The notes under the pieces: model-generated
The model's input: the letters and a program-made list of their open reading frames with translations, nothing else
Database searches by the model: none
What the model was told of the DNA's origin: nothing
Shown here: piece by piece, positions 43,147 to 50,758 of the stretch
How positions within the stretch are numbered: the first letter of the stretch is position 1
Layout of the letters: every line of letters starts with the position of its first letter
Assembly: GCA_037720595.1 (NCBI GenBank)
Contig: JBBJLW010000014.1
Coordinates: forward strand, 10,296-74,295
Direction of reading: 5' to 3'
DNA length: 64,000 bases
From: Gaiellasilicea sp037720595
GTDB lineage: Bacteria > Actinomycetota > Thermoleophilia > Gaiellales > Gaiellaceae
Made by a program: the position numbers and the translations under genes

Positions 43147-43488
43147 TTCCTCCCGGCCCGCCCAGGGAACGCGGGTGCTGCGCAGCAGGCGCGGGTAGGC
43201 GGTGCGCGGCTCGACCGCGCACCAGCCGACGGGCTCACCGTCGAGGTAGGCGACGAGGCCGCTCGTCGTGCCCGACTCCGGGTGATCACAGTCGGTCTGC
43301 ATGCGGAGCCGGAAAGCCAGCTCCTCGGCGCCAACCGAGGCCCAAGTCTCCCTGGGCTGCATCTTGTATCGCTGGCAGTGACATCTGGACGGATCGCCAC
43401 GCGTGCCGAGCACGGCCTGGAGATCCTCCCAGCTCGCCTCGTTCGCCGGCACGATCGTGACCTCGGGCGTCATCGCGATGTCGGCCAT
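43147..43488 (-). pseudogene. GNAT acetyltransferase gene lacking its 3' half
   Basis: From ATG 43488 (or 43473) the frame reads VTIVPANEASWEDLQAVLGT, RGDPSRCHCQRYKMQPRE, then GLVAYLDGEPVGWCAVEPRT and RVPWAGREE. That is the first ~110 residues of an actinobacterial GNAT protein whose acetyl-CoA-binding second half normally follows. Instead the frame runs into the antisense of the GFA fragment at about 43147. Without the acetyl-CoA site it cannot be active. Confidence 0.75.
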
Positions 43489-43682
43489 GCGGACACCGTA
43501 CTGAGAGTCCGCCAAGGCGGGCGGCGCGCTCGCGGTGCCATCCGAAGTACGGGTGCTAGCCGCACTGTGCCGGGGGCGTAGCGCTGCGAGGCTGGTCTCG
43601 ACGATCGCAGAAGACGCCGCTTCGCGTTGCGGTGGCAGATGCGTAGCCCTACCAATCATTTCGAATCGAAGGAGCACCAGTT

Positions 43683-44402
43683 ATGACTTCCCCGCAAGTC
43701 GCCTTTCCGGTTCGCCTGACCGGCGAGCTCGATCCCGAGGTGGGACGCTGGCAGTGGCTTTTCAAGTGGCTGCTCGCGATCCCGCACTTCATCGTTCTCT
43801 TCTTCCTCTGGATCGGCTTTGTGCTCTCGACCGTCGTCGCGGGCGTTGCGATCCTCTTCAGCGGCCGCTATCCCCGCGGGATCTTCGACTTCAACGTCGG
43901 CGTCCTCCGCTGGTCCTGGCGGGTCGGCTTCTATTCCTACAGCGCCCTCGGCACCGACAGATACCCGCCCTTCTCCCTTGCCGATGACCCGGCCTACCCG
44001 GCGCGGCTCGAGGTCGAGTATCCCGAGCGGCTCTCGCGCGGGCTCGTCCTCGTCAAGTGGTGGCTGCTCGCGATCCCCCACTACCTGATCGTCGCGATCT
44101 TCACGGGTGGAGCCTGGTCTGCCTGGGGAGAGGGCGACGGCTTGCTCTACGCCTCCGGCGGTGGCCTGATCGGGCTGCTCGTGCTCTTCGCCGGATTTGC
44201 CCTGCTCTTCACGAGTCGCTACCCCCGGCCGCTCTACGACTTCGTCCTCGGCCTGAACCGCTGGGTCTTCCGAGTCGTCGCCTACGCGGGCCTGATGACC
44301 GACACCTACCCGCCGTTTCGGCTCGACCCCGGAAGCACCGAGCCCCCCGCCGCGACGGGCACCGCCACGGCAGCGTCAACAACTCCGGTGCCGACCGCTT
44401 AG
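43683..44402 (+). CDS. DUF4389 membrane protein
   Basis: This 239-residue protein has two copies of the DUF4389 unit. Each has a membrane segment ending in a basic-aromatic patch, as in WLLAIPHFIVLFFLW and FSGRYPRGIFDFNVG, and again WLLAIPHYLIVAIFT and FTSRYPRPLYDFVLGLNRW. About four membrane helices are predicted, with a Pro/Thr-rich tail. Function is unknown. ATG at 43683 follows AAGGAG. A strong terminator follows. Confidence 0.88.
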   Translation: MTSPQVAFPVRLTGELDPEVGRWQWLFKWLLAIPHFIVLFFLWIGFVLSTVVAGVAILFSGRYPRGIFDFNVGVLRWSWRVGFYSYSALGTDRYPPFSLADDPAYPARLEVEYPERLSRGLVLVKWWLLAIPHYLIVAIFTGGAWSAWGEGDGLLYASGGGLIGLLVLFAGFALLFTSRYPRPLYDFVLGLNRWVFRVVAYAGLMTDTYPPFRLDPGSTEPPAATGTATAASTTPVPTA

Positions 44403-44406
44403 CGCA

Positions 44407-44442
44407 CCGAAGGCCCGCCTGAGCTACGAGGCGGGCCTTCGG
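44407..44442. terminator. Hairpin terminator after the DUF4389 gene
   Basis: A perfect 14-bp stem pairs 44407-44420 with 44429-44442 around an 8-nt loop, 5 nt after the stop codon, between convergent genes. Confidence 0.85.
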
Positions 44443-44518
44443 GTGAAGCGGCGGGCGCCCTTACGCGACCGTTTCGACACGAGGGGCTGCGAGCGGCCCC
44501 TGGCGTGCATCACGCGAC

Positions 44519-45460
44519 TCAGCCCGGTGGTAGCTGAAAGTGCCAGATGATCGACGACGGCTTCCCCCGCCACGCCGCGTTGGTCGCGTCGATCGCCTCG
44601 GCGTGCAGGCCCCAGGTAAACGGCGGTTCGTCGGGGTCCTGGGGCGGCAGACGCTCGCCGTCGTGGATCGTCCGGCCCTCGTCGTCCAGAACCGGCGACG
44701 GGACCCGCGGCTCCTCGCACCTGAGCACCTGGAATCCGAGCGGGAGCGCCGCCGCGAGGTACTCGCTCGCGAGGCGCGCGTACGCGGGGATGTATCCGAG
44801 CTCGCCCCCAGGGCCGTCGCTCACGACCGGAAAGATGATGTCGCCGATCAAGCCGCGCTGATCGGAGACCACGAGGTGCCCGCCCGGGCGCAGCACCCGC
44901 GCGAACTCGCGGAACGGGCCCTCGATGTCCGCGAAATGCACGAGCGCGATCGCGCAGACGACCAGGTCGACAGAGTCGTCCGCGAGGGGCAGCTCGTGGA
45001 GGTCGGCCTCGTAGAACTCGCCCTGCGGGACCTTCTCGCGGGCACGCGCGAGCATCCCCGGGGACGAGTCGACGCCGATCACCGTATGCCCGAGCGATGC
45101 GAGGTACGCGGCGTGTCGCCCGGTGCCGCACGCGGCGTCGAGCGCAGCGCCGACGGGAAGCCCGTCAAGGATCTCGCGCACAATCGGCTGCTCGATCTCG
45201 AGGAGCTGGTTCGGCTGCTCGTCGTACCAAGGCGCCCAACTGTCATAGCCGTCGCGCGTGGAGATCGGGCGCGCCTCGATCCCGGTGCCGAACGCGTCGG
45301 GTGACTTGAGCAGCTCGCGGATCTCATCGAATCGCGCGAGCGTGAACTCGCGGTCGTAAGCGCCGGAGAACGCGCGTAGAAGGGCGATTCCCTCCAGTCC
45401 GAGGAGATACGCGAGTGGATGCTGGACGATCACGGGGAGTTCCGATGCCGAGTCGGCCAT
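44519..45460 (-). CDS. Class I SAM-dependent methyltransferase
   Basis: This 313-residue enzyme has motif I LDAACGTGRHAAYLA, an acidic post-I VIGVDSSPGML, LPLADDSVDLVVCAIALVHF (motifs II/III) and GPFREFARVLRPGGHLVVS. A ~75-residue N-terminal region precedes the fold and contains an aromatic-rich YDSWAPWYDEQPNQLLE, common in ubiquinone/small-molecule type methyltransferases. ATG at 45460 has GAGAAAGG upstream. Substrate unknown. It stands alone. Confidence 0.88.
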   Translation of the reverse strand: MADSASELPVIVQHPLAYLLGLEGIALLRAFSGAYDREFTLARFDEIRELLKSPDAFGTGIEARPISTRDGYDSWAPWYDEQPNQLLEIEQPIVREILDGLPVGAALDAACGTGRHAAYLASLGHTVIGVDSSPGMLARAREKVPQGEFYEADLHELPLADDSVDLVVCAIALVHFADIEGPFREFARVLRPGGHLVVSDQRGLIGDIIFPVVSDGPGGELGYIPAYARLASEYLAAALPLGFQVLRCEEPRVPSPVLDDEGRTIHDGERLPPQDPDEPPFTWGLHAEAIDATNAAWRGKPSSIIWHFQLPPG

Positions 45461-45934
45461 GGGGGCTACACCTTTCTCTCAGAGGTCTTTGCAGGCAGTC
45501 GCGCTCGACCAACGCTCGTTGAGCGCGGTAAGGCGAGCGAGGAAGGCAGCGTTGGAGCGCTGCCTTGATGCAAGGACCTAAGCCATCGGCATCGGTCTTA
45601 TACCACGGCGTTTGTGGGATGGATTGGGCGAGTCGGGAGACGCGGCGACCGACACTGACTGCGGGTCGCAGGTCTCGACGGAGCCAGACCTGATCGTCGT
45701 CTCGGTCGGCTCGTTCGCCGACTCGTCGTTCCCGCCGCCGACGGAGTCGGGCTACGTGGGCTATCCGACTCAATCCAGCGTTACGCTCCCGAGCTGTGGT
45801 GGGGACTCGGTGCGACCTCTCTACGAGGCCGGCAGGTACGCGGAGGAGGCGGACAGAGGCCGCGAGGTCATCGAGCCCGCCCCAAGTGCCCATTCGCGCA
45901 TGTGCGCGAATGTCCCCCACGGATCTGGTGTCGT
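45461..45934. other. 474-bp stretch without a convincing gene
   Basis: The left part holds the nested inverted repeats described separately (45482-45592). The rest has open frames on both strands but none with a recognisable fold. One plus-strand frame contains LYEAGRYAEEADRGREVIE (about 45820-45876), reminiscent of a single TPR helix pair, which may be a gene remnant. Nothing more can be supported. Confidence 0.4.
45482..45592. repeat. Nested inverted repeats
   Basis: The outer arms pair AGGTCTTTGCA-GGCAG near 45482 with CTGCCTTGATGCAAGGACCT ending near 45591 (imperfect). Inside, AAGGCAGCG (45543-45551) and CGCTGCCTT (45558-45566) form a perfect 9-bp hairpin, and GCGCTC/GAGCGC form another. 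The block lies just upstream of the minus-strand methyltransferase start. It may be a structured leader or a small palindromic repeat element. Confidence 0.5.
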
Positions 45935-46507
45935 CTACTCGACGGCCTTCAAAAATGCGAGGACACGTTGCTCGAGCAGTGTCGCGGCGCTCTCGTCGTA
46001 GTCCGGCAGGCTGTTGTCAGCGAACAGATGTCGATCGCCGGGGTACAGGAACAACTCCGCGCCGTCGATCGGCCCGGTAAGCTCGCGCGCGGCTGGAAGG
46101 TCTTCCACCGCCCACTCGTCGTCCTCCATCATGTGGATCTGGAGGGGGACTCCCGGCGGCCAGGATCCGCCGAACTCGGAGGCCGGGAAAGCAGCGCTGA
46201 AGAGCAGCGCTCCCTTGGCGCCTGGACGTGTCTGGGCCAGCATCTGCGCCGGCATTACTCCGAGCGAGAACCCGGCATAGACGAGCTCGTTCGGCAAGCC
46301 GTCGGCGGCGAGTCGACCGCGCTCTCCAATCTTCTCGAAGCCAACCTCCTTCGCGTAGCCGACGCCCTCGTTGAGGTCGGTGAAGGTGTTGCCGTCGTAG
46401 AGGTCGGGAGCGTGAACAACGTGTCCGGCAGCTCGCAGCTCGTCGGCAAACGCGAGGAATCCTTGAGTCTGGCCCTGCGCGTGATGGAAGAGCAGTATCT
46501 CGGCCAC
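45935..46507 (-). CDS. Dienelactone hydrolase-family protein (Ser nucleophile)
   Basis: This 190-residue alpha/beta hydrolase starts AEILLFHHAQGQTQGF, has the nucleophile elbow YAGFSLGVMPA, the acid region HMMEDDEWAVEDL and the His region YPGDRHLFAD. Overall layout is that of dienelactone hydrolase, but the usual elbow Cys is Ser here, giving a conventional Ser-Asp-His triad. Such variants are general esterases. ATG at 46507 has only a weak upstream site. Confidence 0.85.
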   Translation of the reverse strand: MAEILLFHHAQGQTQGFLAFADELRAAGHVVHAPDLYDGNTFTDLNEGVGYAKEVGFEKIGERGRLAADGLPNELVYAGFSLGVMPAQMLAQTRPGAKGALLFSAAFPASEFGGSWPPGVPLQIHMMEDDEWAVEDLPAARELTGPIDGAELFLYPGDRHLFADNSLPDYDESAATLLEQRVLAFLKAVE

Positions 46508-46764
46508 GACTCACTTCCTACCGCCCTCGAAGATCTCGAAACGCCACGGCCGCACTCACCCTTAAGACCTCATTTCAGAATGAAGGGACCCGATCCCTGG
46601 CGACGAAGGCCGTCGGCATCCGTCGTCAAGCTGGGAGGGGATGTGGTGGCTATCCCCTGAGCGGCGTTGATCGCTTTAAGCAGCAGCACGCGCAGCCGGA
46701 TGTGCGAAAATTGCGTCGTCAACGACCCCTGTTCGCGAATCGCGGTGACGCCCAGGAGGACGAA

Positions 46765-47328
46765 ATGCCGGTGAAGGAAGCACGCTCGGAAGAGACCCCG
46801 TACGGCCGCTACATCACGTCGGAGGGCTGGTTCGTCCACAACCTCGCGGACGCGCTCGCTGTACGCAACGAGGAGAAGGGCGGCGCGATGTACCCGCTCG
46901 AGCCGCGGGAGTCGCCGTTCGGTGATCTCGGCGTCAACGTCCGCGTCCTCTGGCCGGGCGACCCGAACGCGCTCTACCACGCGGAGGGCGTACAGGAAGG
47001 ATTCCTCGTGCTCTCGGGCGAGTGCACGTTGATCGTCGAAGAGGAGGAACGGCCGCTGCGGCGGTGGGACTACTTCCATTGCCCGGCCGACACCTGCCAC
47101 GTGATCGTCGGCGCGGGCGACAGACCGTGCGTGATTCTCATGATCGGTGCACGGCCGGAAGCGACGATCCGCTACCCGGTGAGCGAGATGGCGGCGAAGT
47201 ACGGCGCGTCCGCCGCGAAGGAGACCGACGACCCGGACGAGGCGTACGCCGACTGGCCGGGCGAGTACATGCCGGTGCGCCTGCCATGGCCGCTCGATTC
47301 CGACGCGACGCCACTACGGCGCGTGTAG
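46765..47328 (+). CDS. Cupin-domain protein
   Basis: This 187-residue protein has a single cupin barrel: NALYHAEGVQEGFLVLSGECT (first cupin box with His and Glu), then LRRWDYFHCPADTCHVIVGAG (second box with His). Metal binding is likely. ATG at 46765 is chosen for the GGAGG site (CAGGAGGACGAA) and because the in-frame extension is unrelated. Activity cannot be told; the C-terminal 50 residues (DEAYADWPGEYMPVRLPWP) are characteristic of cupins of this length in Actinobacteria. Confidence 0.85.
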   Translation: MPVKEARSEETPYGRYITSEGWFVHNLADALAVRNEEKGGAMYPLEPRESPFGDLGVNVRVLWPGDPNALYHAEGVQEGFLVLSGECTLIVEEEERPLRRWDYFHCPADTCHVIVGAGDRPCVILMIGARPEATIRYPVSEMAAKYGASAAKETDDPDEAYADWPGEYMPVRLPWPLDSDATPLRRV

Positions 47329-47469
47329 TCGAAACGTCGCTTGCGCCAGTTCGCGAACGTCACTCGACGACTGACTAGCGCCTGCCGCGCTAGAAGAGGC
47401 ACGATGAGTTCACGGCGCGCCGCGGTCTGTAAGTACGACAGGCAACGAGCGAGTCGAAGGGAGCGCACG

Positions 47470-47952
47470 ATGCAGCAGCAGATTGTTCCGAACCTCTGGT
47501 TCGACGGCCAGGCCGAGGAGGCCGCGGACTTCTACGTCTCGGTTTTCCCGAATTCGCGCGTGGTCAACGTGTCGCGCTGCACCGAGGCAGGCCCCGGGGC
47601 TGCGGGTTCGGTGATGGTGGTCGAGTTCGAGCTGAACGGCAACCGGGTCATTGGCATCAACGGCGGTCCCCAGTTCACGTTCAGCGAGGCGGTCTCGCTC
47701 CAGGTCGTCTGCGACGACCAGGACGAGGTCGACTACTACTGGGAGAAGCTCGGCGAGGACGGCGAGGAAGGCCCGTGCGGCTGGCTGAAAGATCGCTTCG
47801 GCCTCTCCTGGCAGGTGACGCCGAAGGGGATGGACGAGCTCTTCGCCGACGCGGATAGCGAGCGAGCGCGCCGCGCGATGGAGGCGATGTTCGAGATGAA
47901 GAAGCTCGACCTCGCCGCGCTGCAGGCGGCGGCCGGCGCGGAGGTGCGTTAA
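47470..47952 (+). CDS. PhnB-like VOC protein (3-demethylubiquinone-9 methyltransferase-like fold)
   Basis: This 160-residue protein reads QIVPNLWFDGQAEEAADFY at the start, then VVEFELNGNRVIGINGGPQF and VDYYWEKLGEDGEEG with WLKDRFGLSWQVTP. This is the PhnB/UbiG-like VOC family, common in bacteria and without a settled activity. ATG at 47470 follows GAAGGGAG. Confidence 0.9.
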   Translation: MQQQIVPNLWFDGQAEEAADFYVSVFPNSRVVNVSRCTEAGPGAAGSVMVVEFELNGNRVIGINGGPQFTFSEAVSLQVVCDDQDEVDYYWEKLGEDGEEGPCGWLKDRFGLSWQVTPKGMDELFADADSERARRAMEAMFEMKKLDLAALQAAAGAEVR

Positions 47953-48048
47953 CACGATGAACCGCCCCGTGCGACGGCTGCTCGACCCGGGTGCTGACAT
48001 GTTTGGACACCAAAGATCAGTTCCGAGCGGTTGCTCTAGTCTCGCGCG

Positions 48049-48400
48049 GTGGTTTCTCTTCGGCCGATCACGGACGCGAATCGGGAAGCGGTCGAGGCCC
48101 TTGCCGTAACGCCGGATCAGGGACGGTTCGTAAGCGGTGTCCGCGAGTCGATTCTCGAGGCGGCGGAGGAGCCGGACGCTCGGGCCATCTACTGGGCGAT
48201 CTATAACGCTCGACCTGATCGTCGAGTACTTCCGGAACCGAGGCGTCGGCACGATGTGGACGAGCGCCGTGCAGGGCGAGGGCAGCCCGGCCACGTTCTA
48301 CGAGCGATACGGCTTCAAACGAACCGGAGATTCCCACGGCAACGAGATCCTGCTCCGGCTGGAGATCTCCCAGCACCAGCGCGGCCGACGAGCGACGAGC
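48049..48400 (+). pseudogene. GNAT acetyltransferase gene with internal deletion and frameshift
   Basis: The first frame from GTG 48049 gives VSLRPITDANREAVEALAV, GRFVSGVRESILEAAEEPDA and AIYWAIY. At about 48203 the match jumps to another frame, LDLIVEYFRNRGVGTMWTSA then VQGEGSPATFYERYGFKRTG. The missing middle would hold the strands and the Q/RxxGxG/A acetyl-CoA site (roughly 35 residues). Both ends are well preserved, so the loss looks recent. Confidence 0.75.
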
Positions 48401-48708
48401 GGTCAACTCCAGCGTCAAGCCGCCCTTGCCTGGGCCAGCGTTAGTCCCCCGAACTGAGCTACCGCTCGTCTTACACTGATGCAGACTGCGCTCGCTTTGG
48501 AGCGACAGCACGCTGGTGGCTGATAGCACCGCGGCGGACGTTGCGAGGCGTCCGAAGAAGCGGAGGACGCTCTACCGTAAGCTTGCGTTTGCTTCTTGTC
48601 GTTGCTGCTTGCCGGGTTCGTTCTCCAGCTCGCTGACGCGCTCGGATTCGGCACGGTCGCGGTGACCCCCATTCATCAAAGCCTCGGGAGTAAGGAAGAG
48701 AAACGGGC

Positions 48709-49107
48709 ATGAGGAAGAGCGGATCGCAGAAAAGCAAGTCTCCTTCTCAGCTGATAGACGCGAGAATCAAGGAGCTAGGCGACTGGCGGGGCAAGATGCT
48801 CAGCCGGCTCCGTACCTTAGTCAAGGAAGCCGATCCCGAAATCGTCGAGGAGTGGAAGTGGAGAGGGGTTCCGGTGTGGTCGCACGACGGATTGATCTGC
48901 ACAGGCGAGACTTACAAGAACGTCGTGAAGATGACCTTTGCCAAAGGGGCGGCTCTGAAGGATCCCTCGGGCCTCTTCAACTCCAGTCTTGACGGGAACA
49001 CAAGGCGTGCCATCGACTTCCACGAGGGCGAGAAGATAGACGAGGAGGCGTTGAAGACTCTCGTTCGCCTCGCCGTGACCCTGAACAAGTCCACAGCCCA
49101 AAGCTAG
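48709..49107 (+). CDS. DUF1801-family protein
   Basis: This 132-residue protein has the DUF1801/YdhG-like fold pattern: WRGKMLSRLRTLVKEADPEI, VEEWKWRGVPVWSHDGLICT, YKNVVKMTFAKGAAL and RAIDFHEGEKIDEEALKTLV. The WKWRGVPVW core is characteristic. Some relatives bind iron (frataxin-like), but function is not fixed. ATG at 48709 follows AAACGGGC, a weak site. Confidence 0.85.
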   Translation: MRKSGSQKSKSPSQLIDARIKELGDWRGKMLSRLRTLVKEADPEIVEEWKWRGVPVWSHDGLICTGETYKNVVKMTFAKGAALKDPSGLFNSSLDGNTRRAIDFHEGEKIDEEALKTLVRLAVTLNKSTAQS

Positions 49108-49275
49108 ATCCCGGCCACCGCGCAGCGCCTGCCCCGATAAGTTCTGGGCCGAGTCGGAGCACGCCGTGGCAGCGACAGCGCTTGGCGCTAAGGGCCGCAT
49201 TCGCCTGGGCCAGCGTTCCGAATGTCCCCGGAGATTGATACCGCCACGGCACTGCGGCGCCGAGCAAGTGGGCTG

Positions 49276-49659
49276 CTAGCTCTCGTCGCGCTGCGCTGCG
49301 CCCCCGACCGGCGGTATCCAGCTCTCGCGCCGCTTCACCCAGATCTCGTCTACGGGCTTCAGCTCGAAGGGCGCCTCATCCAGACTTCCGATCCGAATCT
49401 CGATGAGCGTGTCGCTGGAGCCGGTTGTGTCAAGGAGCCGAGACCCACAGCGGGGGCAGAAGCCGCGACCGTCATAGCTTGAGATCTCGCCGCTCATCTC
49501 AAACGCCTCGACCGGCCAGTGCGCATACACACTGAACGCACTGCCAGACTCCTTTCTGCAATCCGCGCAGTGGCAACGCCGGACATGCACAGGGTCACCG
49601 CGAACGCTGTAGCGGACCGCCCCGCAGAGACATCCGCCGGTGCGTACTTTTGCCTCCAC
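49276..49659 (-). CDS. GFA-family (CENP-V/GFA) zinc protein
   Basis: This 127-residue protein has the family's Cys pattern: GGCLCGAVRYSV, CHCADCRKESGSAF and FCPRCGSRLLDT. The fold is that of glutathione-dependent formaldehyde-activating enzyme (Gfa), but most short members, this included, have unproven activity. Contrast the broken family member at 42905. It stands alone. Confidence 0.9.
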   Translation of the reverse strand: MEAKVRTGGCLCGAVRYSVRGDPVHVRRCHCADCRKESGSAFSVYAHWPVEAFEMSGEISSYDGRGFCPRCGSRLLDTTGSSDTLIEIRIGSLDEAPFELKPVDEIWVKRRESWIPPVGGAAQRDES

Positions 49660-49715
49660 GCGGGCAGATGCTACGCAACACTGCGGTGCGCCAGCGTGCT
49701 TACGCTTGAGCTCCG

Positions 49716-50756
49716 TTAGACCTCGGGCGCGTTCTCTGCGACGACCGCGGCGACAACCTCCGCCGCCTTCGCGACTTCGGCGTCGCCGATCAGGCGGTGG
49801 GTGACGAAGCGAACCCGGTTCGTGTCGCGCTCCAGCGCCAGGACGCCCCGTTCCGCCAGCAGCGGCAGCAGCTCGTCGGGCAGGAGGCCCGTGCGGCTGA
49901 CGTCGACGAGGACGATGTTCGTCTCGATGCGCTCCGGGTCGAGCCGGACGCCCTCGATCTGCTGGAGGAGCGAGCCCAGCTTGCGCGCGCGGCGGTGATC
50001 GTCGGCGAGGCGGTCGACGAGCTCGAGCGCGAGGAGCCCTGCTGCTGCCGGGATCCCGGCCTTGTGGATCGAAACGCCGCCGAGCCGGCTCAGGGTCTTC
50101 CGCGCGAGCTCGATCACCTTCGCCTGCCCCGCGAGGATCGACCCCATCGGGGCGCAGAGGCCCTTGTTGAGGCTGAACGCCACGGTGTTCGCGGGCGACG
50201 CGAGCTCGCGCAGTGGCACGTCGAGCGCGACGGCCGCGTTCGCAAGCCGCGCGCCGTCGAGGTGGACATAGGTGCCGTGCCGCTGTGCGGCGGAGGCAAG
50301 CGCCTTCGTGAGCGCGGGCGTCAGCACCGTTCCGCCCGCGCGCGTGTGCGTGTTCTCGAGAACGAGGAGCGCCGCGTCCGTCTCGACGACGAGCTCCTCG
50401 ACCTCACCGGGATCCAGACGTCCGTCCTCCGCCCAGAGGGTTCGCGGCTCGAGCCCGGCGATCTCCGTGATTCCCATCGCCTCGGAGGTGAGGATGTGCG
50501 ACGACGACTCGAGGACCACCGTGCTGCCGCGCGCGGCCACCGTCAGAAGAACGACGAGGTTCGCCATCCCGCAGGTCGGCACCCAGAGGCCCGCCTCCTT
50601 GCCGAGCAGCTCGGCGACCGTTTCCTCGAGGCGGTTGACCGAAGGATCCTCGCGGTAGGTCGCCCAGCCGAGCGGCGCTGCGCGCATCGCCTCCCACATC
50701 TCCTCCGTCGGCCGGGCATGCAGATCCGACCGCAGATCGATCGTCACTGTGCTCAT
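49716..50756 (-). CDS. Threonine aldolase-family PLP enzyme
   Basis: This 346-residue fold-type I enzyme reads TIDLRSDLHARPTEEMWEAM, VPTCGMANLVVLL, LVLENTHTRAGG, VHLDGARLANAAVAL and PLP Lys in FSLNKGLCAPMGSI. These are the motifs of low-specificity L-threonine aldolases, which split beta-hydroxy-amino acids into glycine and an aldehyde. Related enzymes also act on D- or beta-substituted amino acids. ATG at 50756 lies 2 nt after the D-aminoacylase stop, so it belongs to that operon. Confidence 0.9.
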   Translation of the reverse strand: MSTVTIDLRSDLHARPTEEMWEAMRAAPLGWATYREDPSVNRLEETVAELLGKEAGLWVPTCGMANLVVLLTVAARGSTVVLESSSHILTSEAMGITEIAGLEPRTLWAEDGRLDPGEVEELVVETDAALLVLENTHTRAGGTVLTPALTKALASAAQRHGTYVHLDGARLANAAVALDVPLRELASPANTVAFSLNKGLCAPMGSILAGQAKVIELARKTLSRLGGVSIHKAGIPAAAGLLALELVDRLADDHRRARKLGSLLQQIEGVRLDPERIETNIVLVDVSRTGLLPDELLPLLAERGVLALERDTNRVRFVTHRLIGDAEVAKAAEVVAAVVAENAPEV

Positions 50757-50758
50757 GG

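Noticed and set aside
45583..46625. Similar words (AAGCCATCGGCATCGGTC and AAGGCCGTCGGCATCCGTC) on both sides of the dienelactone-hydrolase gene, as possible direct repeats of an inserted cassette
   Set aside because: The match is short and imperfect and does not extend, so a cassette boundary cannot be supported.
48428..49217. 15-bp repeat GCCTGGGCCAGCGTT at 48428-48442 and 49203-49217
   Set aside because: Flanks do not match and the word is low-complexity for this GC content; no element boundary is visible.
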